DNA from: Anisakis pegreffii
Taxonomy: Eukaryota > Nematoda > Chromadorea > Rhabditida > Anisakidae
DNA length: 64,000 nucleotides
NCBI GenBank assembly: GCA_035041965.1
Contig: JAPYMA010002318.1
Location: 1 to 64,000, forward strand
Reading direction: 5' to 3'
Positions within the stretch are counted from its first letter, which is position 1, and each line of letters begins with the position of its first letter. Below are positions 50,370 to 63,991 of the stretch, piece after piece. Both the position numbers and the translations under genes were made by a program. The notes below the pieces were generated by a model. The model worked only from the letters and a program-made list of their open reading frames with translations. It had not been told where the DNA came from and searched no databases.

Positions 50370-51665
50370 TATTGGTTTGTGATGATCTGTACGCATTATG
50401 ATATCGTCGTTTTCATATGGCACTTCAATGAAGTAAATCCTCTCGTAAAACTGAATGCTCAATAAAATGTAACTGCCTCTTCGATACAAATCATATGATC
50501 ATGCAAACACATTGAACTTATCGAAAAAATTTGTTCATGGTAAGTGATTTGAATCGTTGACGATGCTAAAAAAATATGCTGATTGTGAGGTTTTCCAAAT
50601 ATGCTCTCAGAATCAATGTTGAGGAGATCGGACAACTTGAACTTGTAGAACTCTTTCGGGTTTTCAAAGTTCTACGCAATGTTTGACCATCCCTTACGGT
50701 CAAATTGACTTCCACGATGGCCGCCAATAATGGTGTTTTCCAAACTGAGCTGTCAATCGATATTGACAGGCGATCATTAATCCCTTAATATAATCCAAAT
50801 CGATCGAAACAGCACATATTTTACGCTGAAACCGGTCAGTGACGATTCCTGAAGACATGATTGAACGTTATCACATCGAAATGAAGATGAGAGTGAAGTG
50901 TGAACACTATATTTTTCATTCACCATTCCTGTATCGTCACTTTCATTTTGGCAGATGAAAAAGACAAAAATTTTGATAGATTTGATTTGAACTGAATGGA
51001 TATCCTCAATGTTCGATGCGTTTGTTTCTTTTGGCTGCGAGCGATTAACTTTCAAATCCTATCGAAATTTTTGCTGAATTCATTCATTGCACCGAAAAAA
51101 ATAACGTGATGAATTGGATGATGACCAGAGCAGATCCGTTTTCACACTTCTTATGGTATATATCACATCAAAAGACGTCGTGAGAAGATCTTGATGGATA
51201 TCGGGAGATTTGGAGAGTGAGAGAGATATCGCAAGATATAGAGAGTTATTGCGAGATTCAAATAGATAGTATGGGATATCGAGGGATAAGCTGGAATTTT
51301 TTCACGCGATGATAAGAATATTTCTGATTCTCGTAACCAGTCGGCAGCTTTTTTTCTAGGATTGATTGTTTCCAAAAATGAACTTGACAAACTGAAAATT
51401 TAATCCTATCAGTGATTAGATGAATGTTTACATATCTTATTTATTGCCGTCAATTCTTAATTCAGTGTTCAAGAGCCGTAATGATACAGATGGCAGTATA
51501 GATAGCGGCTGGTTTCGTCGACAATTAAGAACAACAAGACGAAGAGGAAACAGAAGAAAATTTGTTCAGAACAAGCAGTTTATTCGCTGATTCGAGACGA
51601 GCGAATCAAATCTTTGAAGTTTTCTCTTGTTGTCGTTTATTTTCTAGCATTTGCTTATTGACGCA
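50370..51665. other. Intergenic region, fasciclin to astacin
   Basis: No gene recognised. Minus-strand open frames at 50777-51055 and 51163-51390 lack family features. The stretch at 51170-51300 is rich in degenerate GAGATATC-like words. The astacin promoter should lie on the right. Confidence 0.4.
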
Positions 51666-54600
51666 ATGAAATCGCTATTAAATTTTATTGGATCGTTGTT
51701 TTGTTTCGTTTCAATTTCGACTGTTCCGTGCAAATCGGTTGATGTGAAAGGGGTCAGTTGATGTAGATTTCATTTTTCTATTTCATTCTTCACATGTTAT
51801 TCTTAAGTGCCTCAAACTATTCTAACAGGTCGACATATCGAAAAATATTTGAAATGGATATACTCGATAAGATTTTGGGATTAGCTATACTCATATTGAC
51901 TGAGAAATATGTTTTCAAACCTCCTCCAACTAATACCCTTGCCAACAGGCGATATTCGATGTTCATCATGAACTGAGATGACCATTATTCAAATGGAAAT
52001 TCTCTAGCATGAGCCCTATAGGTTTCTCAAATTCCGTTTCCTTCAATTGCAATATTTGTAATGACAATAAACTTTTCTGTGTTGAAATTGCAGGAGTTAC
52101 GTAAGCATTTCGCCTACGATGATAAACAACTGAGTGAAGTTAGCGATTTACTGCTAAGGATGAAGGAATTGGCCCATCGGCAAACGTTTGGTGATCGACC
52201 GTTTTCACATGATGTAGATCAGATTCCTGTTGATTGATTGATTGATTGATTTTATTCTGAAGATTTCGTCTCCTTCTCAAATCCTTTTCAGATCAGAAAT
52301 ATTTGATTTCAACTTTGCAAATTTCTAAACTGGGAAGCCGAAAAATCGTAAACATATGACAACATTCAGTGGTTTAAGATCGAATTCACTTGGTCTTAGG
52401 CTGATACAAACATCCCAGTCTATACTTTTAAAATTTATCTTCACAGTCACGATTTCTGCTCAATCTCCGATCTTGCTTCCAATCAACAGCACTCAACAGC
52501 ATTGTTCCAACCAAACAGTTGGCATTTCCAAAGTTGCATTTTGTCATTGAATAAAACCCAGTATTTGAATGCGACTTCAATTGTTGAGGAGTTCGACATC
52601 CAGTTGGGCGTGCAGAAGAATTAATAATTTAAGATAATCTGCTGTAAACGTAACTGGTTTGTTTCAGAGTGCTTCAGACAGTAAAAAAGATGTGACCATA
52701 AGTGTTGAGCAACCAAAAACTGCTAAAAAATTGACACCATACCTGTTTGAAGGTTAGTTGATCATCAAGCCAGGTCAAGCGATTCTTCCAATGACAAAGA
52801 TCTTTATAATATAATAGCGATTTATTTCAAAATATTCATTCTTAGTTGGTATATCGAAGTTTCAAAACTTGTAAATGACTAGAAAATGTTATTTAAGGTG
52901 ACATATTGCTGTCAACGAAACAAGCTGAATCTATACTGGAGAATTTGCAAAAAAGACCAGCAAAACGACGCAGGAAAGCCAAAAAGAAGCAACCGGATAG
53001 GCCTCGACGAAGTTTCAGCAGTGACCCGGACGCAAAATGGGCTGACTTCCCGATCAAGTATCGTTTCCATGAATCACTTGGTAAATCAGCTCACCCATAG
53101 TTGTTTTGTGGTCATTACTGGTCGAATTTTGTTCTGAACCATTAGTTCATAAAGAATTCGTCGATATGAGCACCTAAAAACGGCAGATTTCAGCCGTTTT
53201 TCAAATAAGTCAAATAGTGAAGGCGATTGAATATTGGCAGTCGCATACGTGTGTCACATTCCAAAATGATAACAAGGTAACGGACGATGACGATTTCATT
53301 GAGTTCTTTAAAGGAGAGGGGTAAGTTTTTTTTTCAAATGTTGGCAATATAACTTGAATTTCTTTCCGCATCTTGTATAAATCTCCGGTCTGCTCTCAAA
53401 AACTGAAGATGATGATCTTTTCATAATAGAATTTGTTCTTGACATTCTCATAGATTGAAGAAATATATCAAATTCCTGTTCATAAAACTTGAAGATTTAG
53501 CAGCGTCTCTCTTTGTAAATAATTTATCAGTTTGGAAATTGCAAGAAAAATACTGAATCAGCTTAAATTGTTTGTGCGGACTCGTTACTGATTGATCCAT
53601 AAATGATTGCCCAGCCAAAGGGTTGATCCATAAGGCTTTTAGGTGTTATTCAATGATTGGACGTTTCGGCGGTCGTCAAGGTGTTTCCATCGGTGACGGT
53701 TGTGAACGGGTATGCAGTTCTAGGCATCAAATCATATCCAGTGATTCTATCAGTTTCAACTCTCTTAACAACCCAATTCAAACATATTTATTTGCCTCGG
53801 AAATCTTACTAAATACTGAAAAATGAAAAAGTTATTGCCACGCAATTCTGAAAATCTAATATTTCTGTGTATCATGAACGTGCAATTCTCATCCTTCCAA
53901 ATTACACATTTCGCTTCCAAAACTTGAATGAGCCGGAGCCAATGCACTGCAAAGTACAGCATCGACTTCAAACATCAACAGATTAACTGATCGATCAAAA
54001 CTGATCAAGAATTGATCGCCATTATTTCGAACGAGAATTTCTGTTGCTTTAAGAGTTGTTCTGTCACGCAAGTGCATACCAATGAGAATGCCTTCACTCC
54101 ATTCCAGTTATTGGCACTGGAATGTTTCAAAGAAACAGATTTCTATTGAAATTCATATAGTTGTTTTTGAAAGATCAGATGCATCCGTTTGCGATACAAT
54201 CCATCAATCAGGGCACCACTATTCAATCTTTGGGATTGCATTGAATACAACGTTTTTTAACATGACATTGATGAAGTTTAGCGAATGATTGTTTAGGGAA
54301 TATTTCTTCACGAGTGAATATTTATTGAGAAGAGAAAGGAGTTCACTTTCAGGTCGGTACAATAGAGCATGAAGTGGGTCATGCGTTGGGCTTATGGCAT
54401 GAGCAATCTCGTCCTGACGCTGGCGATTATGTGGAAGTGTTGAAGGCATTCATTTTGCCGTCGTACGTTAGCGATTTTCTGGAGAGGGGTAAAGATGAAA
54501 TCGATACGCTTGGTATACCCTATGATCTTGGTTCCGTGATGCACTATGGTTCGACAGCATTCAGTGCTGATCAAAAGAGTAAAACTTTGTTGACAAGGTG

Positions 54601-57600
54601 AGTGAGACGGGACGGGTTGATAACATCGAGTAGTGCTTGTGCTGAGATTGATACTCATGTAAAACTCAGATGCTGGCTTGCAAAATTTCACTCTTTTGAA
54701 AGAGAATCATTCAAACTTCATAAGAACAAAAGGATTACGGAATGAAAGGTTGATTGAAAAAGTTTGATTTCATCTTTGAATTTAGATGAATTTCACGACG
54801 TGATACTGGCGATTAAAGTCGTAGAGCAGTTTTGTGGGGCATGATTATGCTATTCATTGAAATCATATCTGCCTGGTTCCCAGATTATAGACCATAGGAG
54901 TTATCTCTCGATCGTATTCGTAAAAAAATCCACAGAAATCGATAATAAAGAAGTAAAAAAGCAGTTGAATGATCATGTGTGATCTGCGGAATGATCAAGT
55001 GAATTTACGAAAATTTTAGAGATCCATTCTACCAAACAACGATTGGACAACGTGAGGAATTATCATTTTTTGATGTGAAGATTATTAACGAAGCATACTG
55101 CAAAGGTATTCATTCCATCGCATAATTCCACACTAGGACATTTCATAATTCTATCAAATTTTCACTTGTGTCATGAAGCAACCACATTAGACGGTTATCA
55201 TTGATCTTCACATTATTGATAGCAACAATGATCACCATTGAAGCACTAATGATATGATCAGTTTCAGATAAGTGCAAGGGTAAGAACAAATGCAAAAATG
55301 GTGGCTACATGAATCCGAGCAATTGCTTGAAATGCCTTTGTCCGACTGGTTTTGGTGGTGAAACTTGTGAGAAGAATGAAAAATCGCTCGGTGAGTCAAA
55401 ATTGATTCTGAATGTGTTCTCATGGAAAATCGCATATGCCTTTCATAGGTTTTCACATCTGCAATGGATTCGCACATTTCTCACCATTTACTCGTCACAA
55501 TTGCCCCAAATGACCCGTGATGAATCACTGAATTTTCATCTCTGACGGCAATATAAATTTGTTGAATACTGATTGCAGAAGCCGATTGTGGTGGAGTGTT
55601 GAAAGCGAACGGGCGATTGGCAAACGATAGAATCACCGGGCTATCCCGATCCGGGTTATGAGATTGGACAAAAATGCAGTTGGCTAATCCAAACTGATAA
55701 AGGTTTAACGCGCTCTATGTACTGTCCATTTTGGGGAAAATTTTCGAGGACTACAAACGAATTCGCTTGTTCTCTGAAGTTACTTCACAATTAATCTCAT
55801 ATTAAGATCCAGATGTATTGCAATATTACTGCTCATTGTCAGCTTTGAGATTTGATTCAGAGAAGTTTTCTGATTGTGGATTTGCGAGAATGGTAAAAGT
55901 GATTTAAAGCAAAAATTTGATCATGAATTCAAAGTGTTCAAAGTGAAGCATTCTCATGTGCAATAACCCTTTTAAAAAATCAATATCAGATAAACGAATT
56001 GAAATGGAATTCGTCGAAGATTTCGATATATTTTGTGCGATAACTTGCGTTGATTACGTCGAATGGAAGATAGGAAAGGATCTACAGGAATACTGGTTTC
56101 AGGTTAGTTTACGTGATGCAATTTTGAATGAGGCATTTCAGTGAAAGTTTTGCTCCTCATTCGAATTTCTTCAGTATCGATGGTGATTTCAGCCTGAATG
56201 AACAGTCAATCGTTTGACAGCTTAAGAAGTATTCTGAGATTATCAAAGTTGCAGATTCTGTTGCCCTGAGCATCCCAAACAAACGGTCGTGTCAGCACTC
56301 AATCAAGCAATCGTAATCTTTCGAGCGACACTCGGCGAGGGTGCTGGCTTCAAGTTACGTTTCCGAGAAAGTCGGTTCAACATTCCTCTTTATCTTCACT
56401 ACCTGGCATCCATATTATCGATCTGATCCTTTTTTAACCACTGTTTGCTTCTTATCATCATTCGTTGAATTTAATTTATCCTATTGAAATATTCCATCAT
56501 TTTTATATCAAATTTATAATCAGTCTATACTAAATCATTCGAAGCTCAGCTGATTTTAGCATCAAAACCCGCACGTAAGATAGCTGCAACACCAAAACGA
56601 ACAACGACAGGTATTCCTTATCAAATTCACTCAAATGCAATTACCGATATGATACTTTCTCGTTTCTTTGATCCATTTGAAAGATCAACAATGCACACAA
56701 AATACTGACCCAGAAATTACTGTTGATGAAGAGAAAAATTTAAATTAAAATCTTTCGAGAAATGACATTGCGCGAATGATTCTCTGATATCCAGTTATGC
56801 GAGTTGAATCTGATAAATTATGATTTGTTAATTTTTATGAATCAGTGAACAGCATCTTCATGAGTGTTGTTGTGTTAATGAGATGCGCAATGAAATTTCC
56901 GAGCCTATTTCGTAAATTTCAATCTCGTTTTGTTGTGTTCCAGTTCCACCAACAACCGTGGCTGGTAGCAACATATGGGCTGATTGGGGCACATGGTCGG
57001 AGTGCTCGAAACCGTGTGGTGGTTGTGGTATACAGTCGAGAATTCGAATATGCAAAACTGCTGAATGCATGTCCGTTTATGCACTTGTTGCTTCAACTTG
57101 CATTTTAACCATTATCACTCTCCATTTCAACAACATTCAATTCGTAATTGCTACGATAAGATTCACTGAATTTATGCTTTTCTTATACGATTATTTATGG
57201 TTTTTTTGTGTTATTTCAGAGGAAAAAATCAAGAATTTCAATCGTGTAATCTTCACGTTTGTAAAGTTGATCCAAAGTGTGCGAAACTCAAACAACGTCT
57301 GCGACAATGCGCCGACAAACCTGGTTGCAAAGGGTGCGATTCTCATTTCATTCTTCTTCTTCGTCTTCAAAAGTTTCTTCTCTCCTTTGTCGACTTTCTA
57401 ACGACGATTGAATTTTTCTCTTGTTGAGGAGATCGCATTTCTGAAAAATATTTACAAAGACATTAGAATCTGAATTCAGAATCGATGAAAACATTCGGAA
57501 AGATTTCAGTGTGTTGGATAAAGAAGCCGCAGAATGCACTCAACCAAGCTGCTGCCCACCGTTCTATGAGGTCAAAGGAAAATGTCAAAGCGATGAACCG

Positions 57601-57618
57601 GTATTGGGTCGGCGATGA
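51666..57618 (+). CDS. nas-like: Astacin metalloprotease, NAS-type (astacin-EGF-CUB-TSP1), CUB region disrupted
   Basis: Exons: 51666-51752 (signal peptide [18 protein letters not shown]), 52094-52228, 52668-52752, 52898-53080, 53194-53320, 53643-53709, 54353-54597, 55020-55105, 55268-55390, 55579-55702, 55990-56102, about 56255-56380, about 56567-56610, 56946-57090, about 57222-57334, 57509-57618. Pro-region has FEGDILLS, whose Asp blocks zinc in latent astacins, and a basic RPRR site before mature [14 protein letters not shown]. Zinc motif [17 protein letters not shown] and Met-turn SVMHYG are intact. Then come EGF ([17 protein letters not shown]), CUB ([29 protein letters not shown]) and TSP1 ([18 protein letters not shown]). 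Subgroup V NAS proteases act in cuticle moulting or hatching. All joins through the EGF domain keep phase; inside the CUB there is one extra base and one incompatible junction. Confidence 0.87.
52230..52252. repeat. GATT microsatellite at astacin exon 2 donor
   Basis: About four to five tandem GATT units start right at the only phase-compatible donor of exon 52094-52228 (CCT then GTTGAT). Length changes here would sit at the 5' splice site. Confidence 0.6.
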
Positions 57619-58278
57619 TTAATGATAGCGTAATGCAATGAGAAATCGATTGGAAAGATCAAAATTTATTTATTTCATTGAAGAATTAAACCCATTTATA
57701 TACAAATTATGAATGATAATAACGAAATATCACATTATTTTCTTTGAATCACCTAACGGATTATCTGTTGAACTGATGATTTCTGAGCACATAACAACAT
57801 GAGTAGGGCTGATCAGCTGCACGAGTGCTCATCAAATTCGTTGCTGAAGTATTCCGAAATGTTTCAGAAGTGTTACAAAAAACTACTATCACTGTTTATA
57901 TCACTTATCACGAATTGTTCCCTTGCTGCGGAAAACAATTTCCTGAACTTTCATCCATGGCACATCCATGGCAATTCGAAAGTTTGACACATGACCCAAA
58001 AATTAAAACTTCGAATAAAGAACCCGAATTCACATAACAGTAATAAATGAAGAAAATAACAAGAAAAACAACACACAACAACAAGAAAGAAATAAAAAAT
58101 CAATCAATATAAAACCAAATTGCAACAAATTCCCTCTTTGAAAAGTTTCAAAAATATAAAAATCATCACATCGACACCCTTCTTGAAAATGCATCTGAAG
58201 TTTCACGAAGAACTCAAACGCAAATAGGCCAGAGTTATGCTACAACCTGGCTTGTGACTAACCTCAACTCATTACTTC
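57619..58278. other. Convergent intergenic region, astacin and ALG8-like
   Basis: These are the 3' flanks of two convergent genes. A/C-rich low-complexity sequence lies at 58020-58120. No gene seen. Confidence 0.4.
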
Positions 58279-61200
58279 TTATGAGCTCTTCATCTTCTCT
58301 TTAAATGTCAAACATTTGCAATGTAACGATGGATCAATGGAGCAGTACCCTTTCCATAAGAAATCCACAAATACGAAAACAATCCCAATCGCCACAGAAA
58401 CCGATGTTAACATCAGCGGAATATATTCAAAACGTGATCCCAGTATGAGCTGAAATTAGCGAATGCTTTTTGGGTATTTCCACAGCAAACCTCACTTTCT
58501 ATCAATTCAACTTCATTGCTTCTATCCTTTCGTAGAGCACATTCCAGTGAGAGCTGCCACTCTTGAACATAAGCAATGATATAAAATATCGTTCATAAAA
58601 TAAACCAGTCTTACATTATGCACGAGAAGACAGTAGCACTGAATGACAAACACGAACACCAGATAGAGTTTTTGCCATATATTCATCATTGACGACGCTG
58701 CTGATTTCACTTTACAGCAATAATTTGCTATACAAATTGCAAATAAATGATAAAAGATCATCAGAGTCACCTGGAATTACAATGCTATAAAGAAGAAACG
58801 CAAATGTTAATAATAACATCTCGTTAACGTCCGTTTCTTTTTGTGAAGTCAACATCCGTTTCTGTGAAGCTTTAATAAATTTTATGAAAGCTCTTCGAGC
58901 TGACTTTTGGAGTCGTCTCAACAGTACAGATCACTTGAACGAGCACAGTCCTTATTAATATCAACAAATGAAAATTATCCACCACAAGAGGAATAACTGC
59001 AAGCCAAAACATACTTTCAGAATACTCTCGAATGGAGTGAAGAAAAGTGGGAATATTGAAATATTCGCTATTGTTGACAGCACAATGAATGATGGAAGAA
59101 AACGATGATCCTGTAAATGTTCTCTCTCGAATAGTCCGGATTGAAGACCAATCGACCTTTTTCAAAATAAATTTCAAATCAAAAAAATCAACCTTATCAA
59201 AAACAATTCATTGAAATTAAACTGATATCATAAGGATTATCTCCGTGAAGTATTATTTTGCTCATTTCTTCTGATGACCACCTACTGACGGTTTGTTTCC
59301 CCGCTTCGACGGGGGCCTTACGGTTATAGCCAGCACTATCGTGTGTATTTGATCACTATCAATCATCAAAAATCATCGCATCAAAATCCGCAACAAACCA
59401 AAACAGCGAGGATTGTGTATGGTATGGTGATCAGTAGGATGGCTTTCTCGTGAACATGATAACCAGCCAAGAAGAATGCAAATGCTGAGTGTGTTAGCAG
59501 CAATATGAAAGTGTTTGGATCACGAAATCGTCGTCGTTGCTTCATTAGAATACATATCGATGGACTTAACAAGCATAATATCACAACAAGGGTTATGCGA
59601 GCACTTATTGAAGGCAATACACTATGCGGATATTCCTAAAATTGTTTATCAGTTTATCGATATATATTTCGATATAACATCTCTATTTCAAAATGCGAAT
59701 TGTGTGATTATTTGGATGTGTAAACCTTCCAAGATGCTCACTGAATTCTGTCATCATCTCAGACTTTTTCAGTGATATCCAATTGAAAGTTTGAAAATTT
59801 CAATCAGTCTACCAATCCCGGTATGTGATTTTGAAACAGCCAAAAACGTTGACTTAATCGGATAAAGACACATTTAAACCATAGAACGAAACCTGAACAA
59901 GGCCTGATGTGTATAGTGGAGGATTGATCGCAGCTGATAATTTACTGAATCGTTTCAATAGATTATAAAGAATTAAATCAATGAAATTATACAATGCCCA
60001 CAAATTCGGTGCCCAATAGGCATGTGTCAAACCACGTTGGAACGGGAACAATCTTGAGATAATTTGCGAGCACAATTCCATGCCACCAACCCATAAGAAT
60101 GGCCCTAAAGTTATCAGTTTCCTTATCCATATCTGTCGTCGCATAATCACAAGAAAGACTCCGACCAATCTGTCTCATAAAACGTTAAGGCCAACAGACA
60201 ATAAACTGAGACCTGCGAGATTCACATATCCCATTGAGTTTCTTCACGAATGCGGATATATTCTGAGGCAATGGTCTACAAACAAATCAAAAATATCACG
60301 TATCTAACGTGAGTAATCAAAAAAGCGAACAAAATAACTGAAAACTGACCAAATGACACTAAAAATGGAATGCTTATCGAGAATGCTAATTTCGCACATC
60401 GCGAAATAACTGACCGACCAAGTGTCTTCAAAAGATAAGCAGACGAATAGATTAAGACATATGCAAATGCATAATACAAATAGATATGTTTCATATTCAA
60501 CAATATGCAATACATAAAAGCCGCCTGAAAAACGAACTCTTCAAAATTCCAAAGCATGAAATACATTTGAAACAAAAGTTATTGAATAAGCAATGTTTGG
60601 AAATAAATTTTCCAAATGTCCCCGGAATCGTTCTATAAATCTTTCACAAGAAACATCTCCACAAGAACTGCACCACTTAACGAAACCAACCAAGAGAAAG
60701 CGTTCTTGAAGAGCCAAACTGATTGAAAGTAGAAGAACTGTTGTCAGCAATGAATTGTATTGAAAGTGAATATTATCAATCAAAATCAACGTGATATTCG
60801 CAATCAACAACAGGAATAAACCCATTGCACAGTGTTTCGAACGATCACCTTTGAAGCGTATCGAATGCACTGTATTCGCGAGAAAACCACATGAAATTAT
60901 CTGAATTCAATGATGCATTCATAATTTGAGAAGTAATAATTTTTCAATTCGTAGATAAGGGTCAAACAAATTGTGCTGTTAGCACTGCATCCACTGTTTT
61001 TTCACCAGTAAAATTTTACAGGCTGAAATTCAACGAAACAATGAATTAAAGATAAACAAACTTACATAAAATAGATCACAAACAATGACACTGAATCGAT
61101 GAAAATAGAGTAGCTCTTTGGAGAAATATGCCTCTTTTTGAATGATTAATGCAGACGGTACGACACGATTGGCCACCTGAAAAAGAACTATTAATATGCA

Positions 61201-61751
61201 ATGACCAATGAAACATTTTGAAACTATAACAATAATAATAGTCATACGACTTCAATCATAATGCATTAAACGAACTTGAAAGACACTCACCATGCCCAAC
61301 AACAATTCGAAATACGCAAATAAAGGGGGATAATCAAGGGTCCATTCCGAGGTGTTTTCGTAATACCACACTTTCATCGGTAAATTATGTGTTATTGCCA
61401 TCCAATTACGATGTACCTTAAATTTTAGCACTTCAATACAGTTCAAATTTCAGCTTTAACATTAAGCAAAATTAATGATGGTCTAAAGAAAACGAATGCA
61501 GCGATGAAAATGATTAAGAGTGATTAATTGAAAAAATTTTTGAAGTTAGGAAGGTCGTTAATTAGAATCATTTCTAATGTTAACCTGAATAGTACACAAA
61601 CCTCAAAATCTGTGCTGTGGTACATGGGCACAACGAGAGTTTTCAACGTCAAAATAAACGACGAGGAAATCCAAAACGACCACGTACGGAATATATTCCA
61701 TTCTCTAGATGGCTCAGTTTGTGCGGATTTCTTCAGTTTCTGCGGGGCCAT
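58279..61751 (-). CDS. ALG8: ALG8-like dolichyl-P-glucose glucosyltransferase
   Basis: ATG at 61749-61751 ([18 protein letters not shown]) and stop TAA at 58279-58281. Ordered landmarks: YHSTDFE spliced to [13 protein letters not shown] (61530 to 61400), [16 protein letters not shown] (about 61330), [16 protein letters not shown] (about 61090), [13 protein letters not shown] (about 60770), [14 protein letters not shown] (about 60480), [20 protein letters not shown] (about 60030), [15 protein letters not shown] (about 59450), and the C-terminal [20 protein letters not shown] (about 58400). The FPFxRGLxHAYWAPNxWALYN block separates ALG8 from ALG6. ALG8 is a multispanning ER glucosyltransferase (GT-C, GT57) adding the second glucose to the lipid-linked N-glycan precursor. 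The acidic lumenal motif HSTDFE and the HIHFQYN motif are intact. Exons between 58440 and 59180 are bounded only approximately. Confidence 0.9.
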
Positions 61752-63576
61752 CTCGCTGACATTCACTCAGCAGATGTGAACTCTGCAAGAAGCAACTCGA
61801 ATATCACTAGAGAATTCATCCGAAAAATAATTATTTGATTTAAGTGTTAGCCTGAATCATTTCCGGTAATTATTTCAAATTTTCAATAAGTGAGGAATCA
61901 GTTGAATTCAGAAAATATTTTTCAAATCTGAACACAATGCGAACCGTCATGAACGCTCAGCATTCCAGATGAAACATAAGAGTTTAAATGGGTGAATGCT
62001 GTAACTTTATTTTATTCATCACATTCAAGAAGTTCTTGATGTTATGACTTGATGAGTGTGATTCTAAAAAACGGGAACGGAATCTCCATCTGATAGCAGA
62101 GGAAGACGATTGAATCATCTGGAGCCGAGAAGCTTTCAGCAAAATGCACGAACTGGCTCCCCACAATCTCCTTAGGATTTCCAGTGCATATGAGGTTATA
62201 TATCCGTATCGCTAGTCTGTGAAATGATTTCATCATCCCGGAATTTTGGTAACCTTTGAATGAAAAATTCGAAAAATGCAGAAAAAGATGTCCCTATTGA
62301 CCTTATTGATAAAGGATTCGATCTGTCGTACATCAATTCAGACTAGTCAATTTCTAACATCCCTTTCCTACGAAGGCTGATCTGAGAGATAAATCAAAGA
62401 TTTCCTAAGAAAGACTAAAGATTTAAGACAAATGGAGATTGAATAAGCGAAAACTTTAGGACCTTACACATCAAAACAACACATCTCAAAATCGACTTCA
62501 TATATCCATTGTCTGGCCAACATTCATAACTATTTGTCAGAGGCACAAAATCTATTGTTTGCACCTGACGAACGAAGTGATAAGTTGAAATAAGTATGTG
62601 ATGAAGAAAGATCTCGTTTGTTTATCGTTTGCTTCTTTCTTATCGAATCGAGTTCATCGAAAACATCAACGAGCACCTACGTATGTCCCTTCTTTAAAAC
62701 TATGCATTATTATTATTATGAGCTTCAAACGTTTTTAACTGTTGATGGGTCGGCACTCTTTAAGATCACTAAAAATTGCTGTTATCATCGCATCGATTAC
62801 AAATTTCCATTAGGAACAGATGAACGAAGGAAGCGTTTAAGTGCACATTCAAAAACACATCCAAACCTTTGAGAAGTAACATTTAAGTGCCTACTGCAAA
62901 ATACACCTTTCAAATTCCATTGCGTCAATTTTTCATCTTATTTCCAGTGAATCGTTAGCTTAATTGCTTTGAATCAATTCATCTGAATTACTTAATTCCG
63001 GACTTTTTTTTAAGTACCTCGCATACTCACCTCTTGATCACCTCTTTAGATCATTAACAAAACAAATATTATTTGTTTTCGGTCGACCGTAAACTGTCTC
63101 AGTTATCACGTACTTCAAGCAAGCCTCTCCAGATAGAAACCTAACCAATATCAGATATCCGTCTAAAAAGTAACGCATAAACGTATCAATTACGAGTGTA
63201 AGCAAGCAGCATCCAACTCCGAGTCTCTGTTCATTCATCCGTTTAATCAGGTGTTCATTTGAAGAAGCAAGTGATATTTGAAGTAAGCAGTCATCATCAT
63301 CATCATCATCTTGAGCGCTATATTTTCAACTTAGTCAGTCTCGAACAACGCATTCTGTCAGAATGTTTGCTTAAGATTTTCACAAGATTTATTTACAGCA
63401 CTTGTTGAACGGATATAATATATGCGTCTTCAAAGGTTATAAATGTGTTCTTCACAATTCGGCAATATTTTATCAACGATAACATCTGCGCATCCAGATC
63501 ATTCAGTGGCGACGATCATTTATTCACTGCGAATGATGAAGTCTTAAAATTAAACATTCCTCTGGATTATCGTTAT
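61752..63576. other. Upstream of ALG8-like gene, no gene recognised
   Basis: Open frames at 62042-62236 (minus), 62618-62872 (plus) and 63038-63238 (minus) have no family resemblance or convincing splice joins. A short ATC/CAT microsatellite lies at about 63290-63310. The ALG8-like promoter should be near the left edge. Confidence 0.35.
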
Positions 63577-63991
63577 TCAAGAAAAAGAGGCTAACTCCAA
63601 ACCTACATTACAGTTAAGATGCGAATCCCATTTGAGAACCAATTTATGATCCATTCGATCAGTATTCTTCACCTCATTAGAGTTCAATTCATAGTGATTT
63701 ACGATGATGGCGTTGAGCTCATTCTTTTTCTCGTTTGCAAGTGAATAATTACCCTCGAATAGCTGCTGCCTGGCCACACGAGCCACATCTTACTTGTTTC
63801 AGTCTGTAATTTTTCATCAGTCGAAATATACCGTACCGTATAGGTGTGAGAAGTGAACTAGCAAAAAAGTTTACTTGTGGAAGGAAGTCATCAAATGTGG
63901 CCTTTTTTTCCTCAATTTCATTTGACCATTTGAATAGATCTAAACTAGAAATGGAAAATGATCTTTGGAAAAACTTTGTGCCAACGAACAT
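63577..63991 (-). CDS. Possible coding region at window edge, uncertain
   Basis: Two overlapping minus-strand frames have protein-like composition. One runs LDLFKWSNEIEEKKATFDDF then SSLLTPIRYGIFRLMKNYRL, after a possible acceptor TTTCTAG. The other runs RQQLFEGNYSLANEKKNELN then HYELNSNEVKNTDRMDHK. A possible donor GGTAATT lies near 63755. No domain or family is recognised, and the region is cut by the window end, so this may equally be non-coding. Confidence 0.2.
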
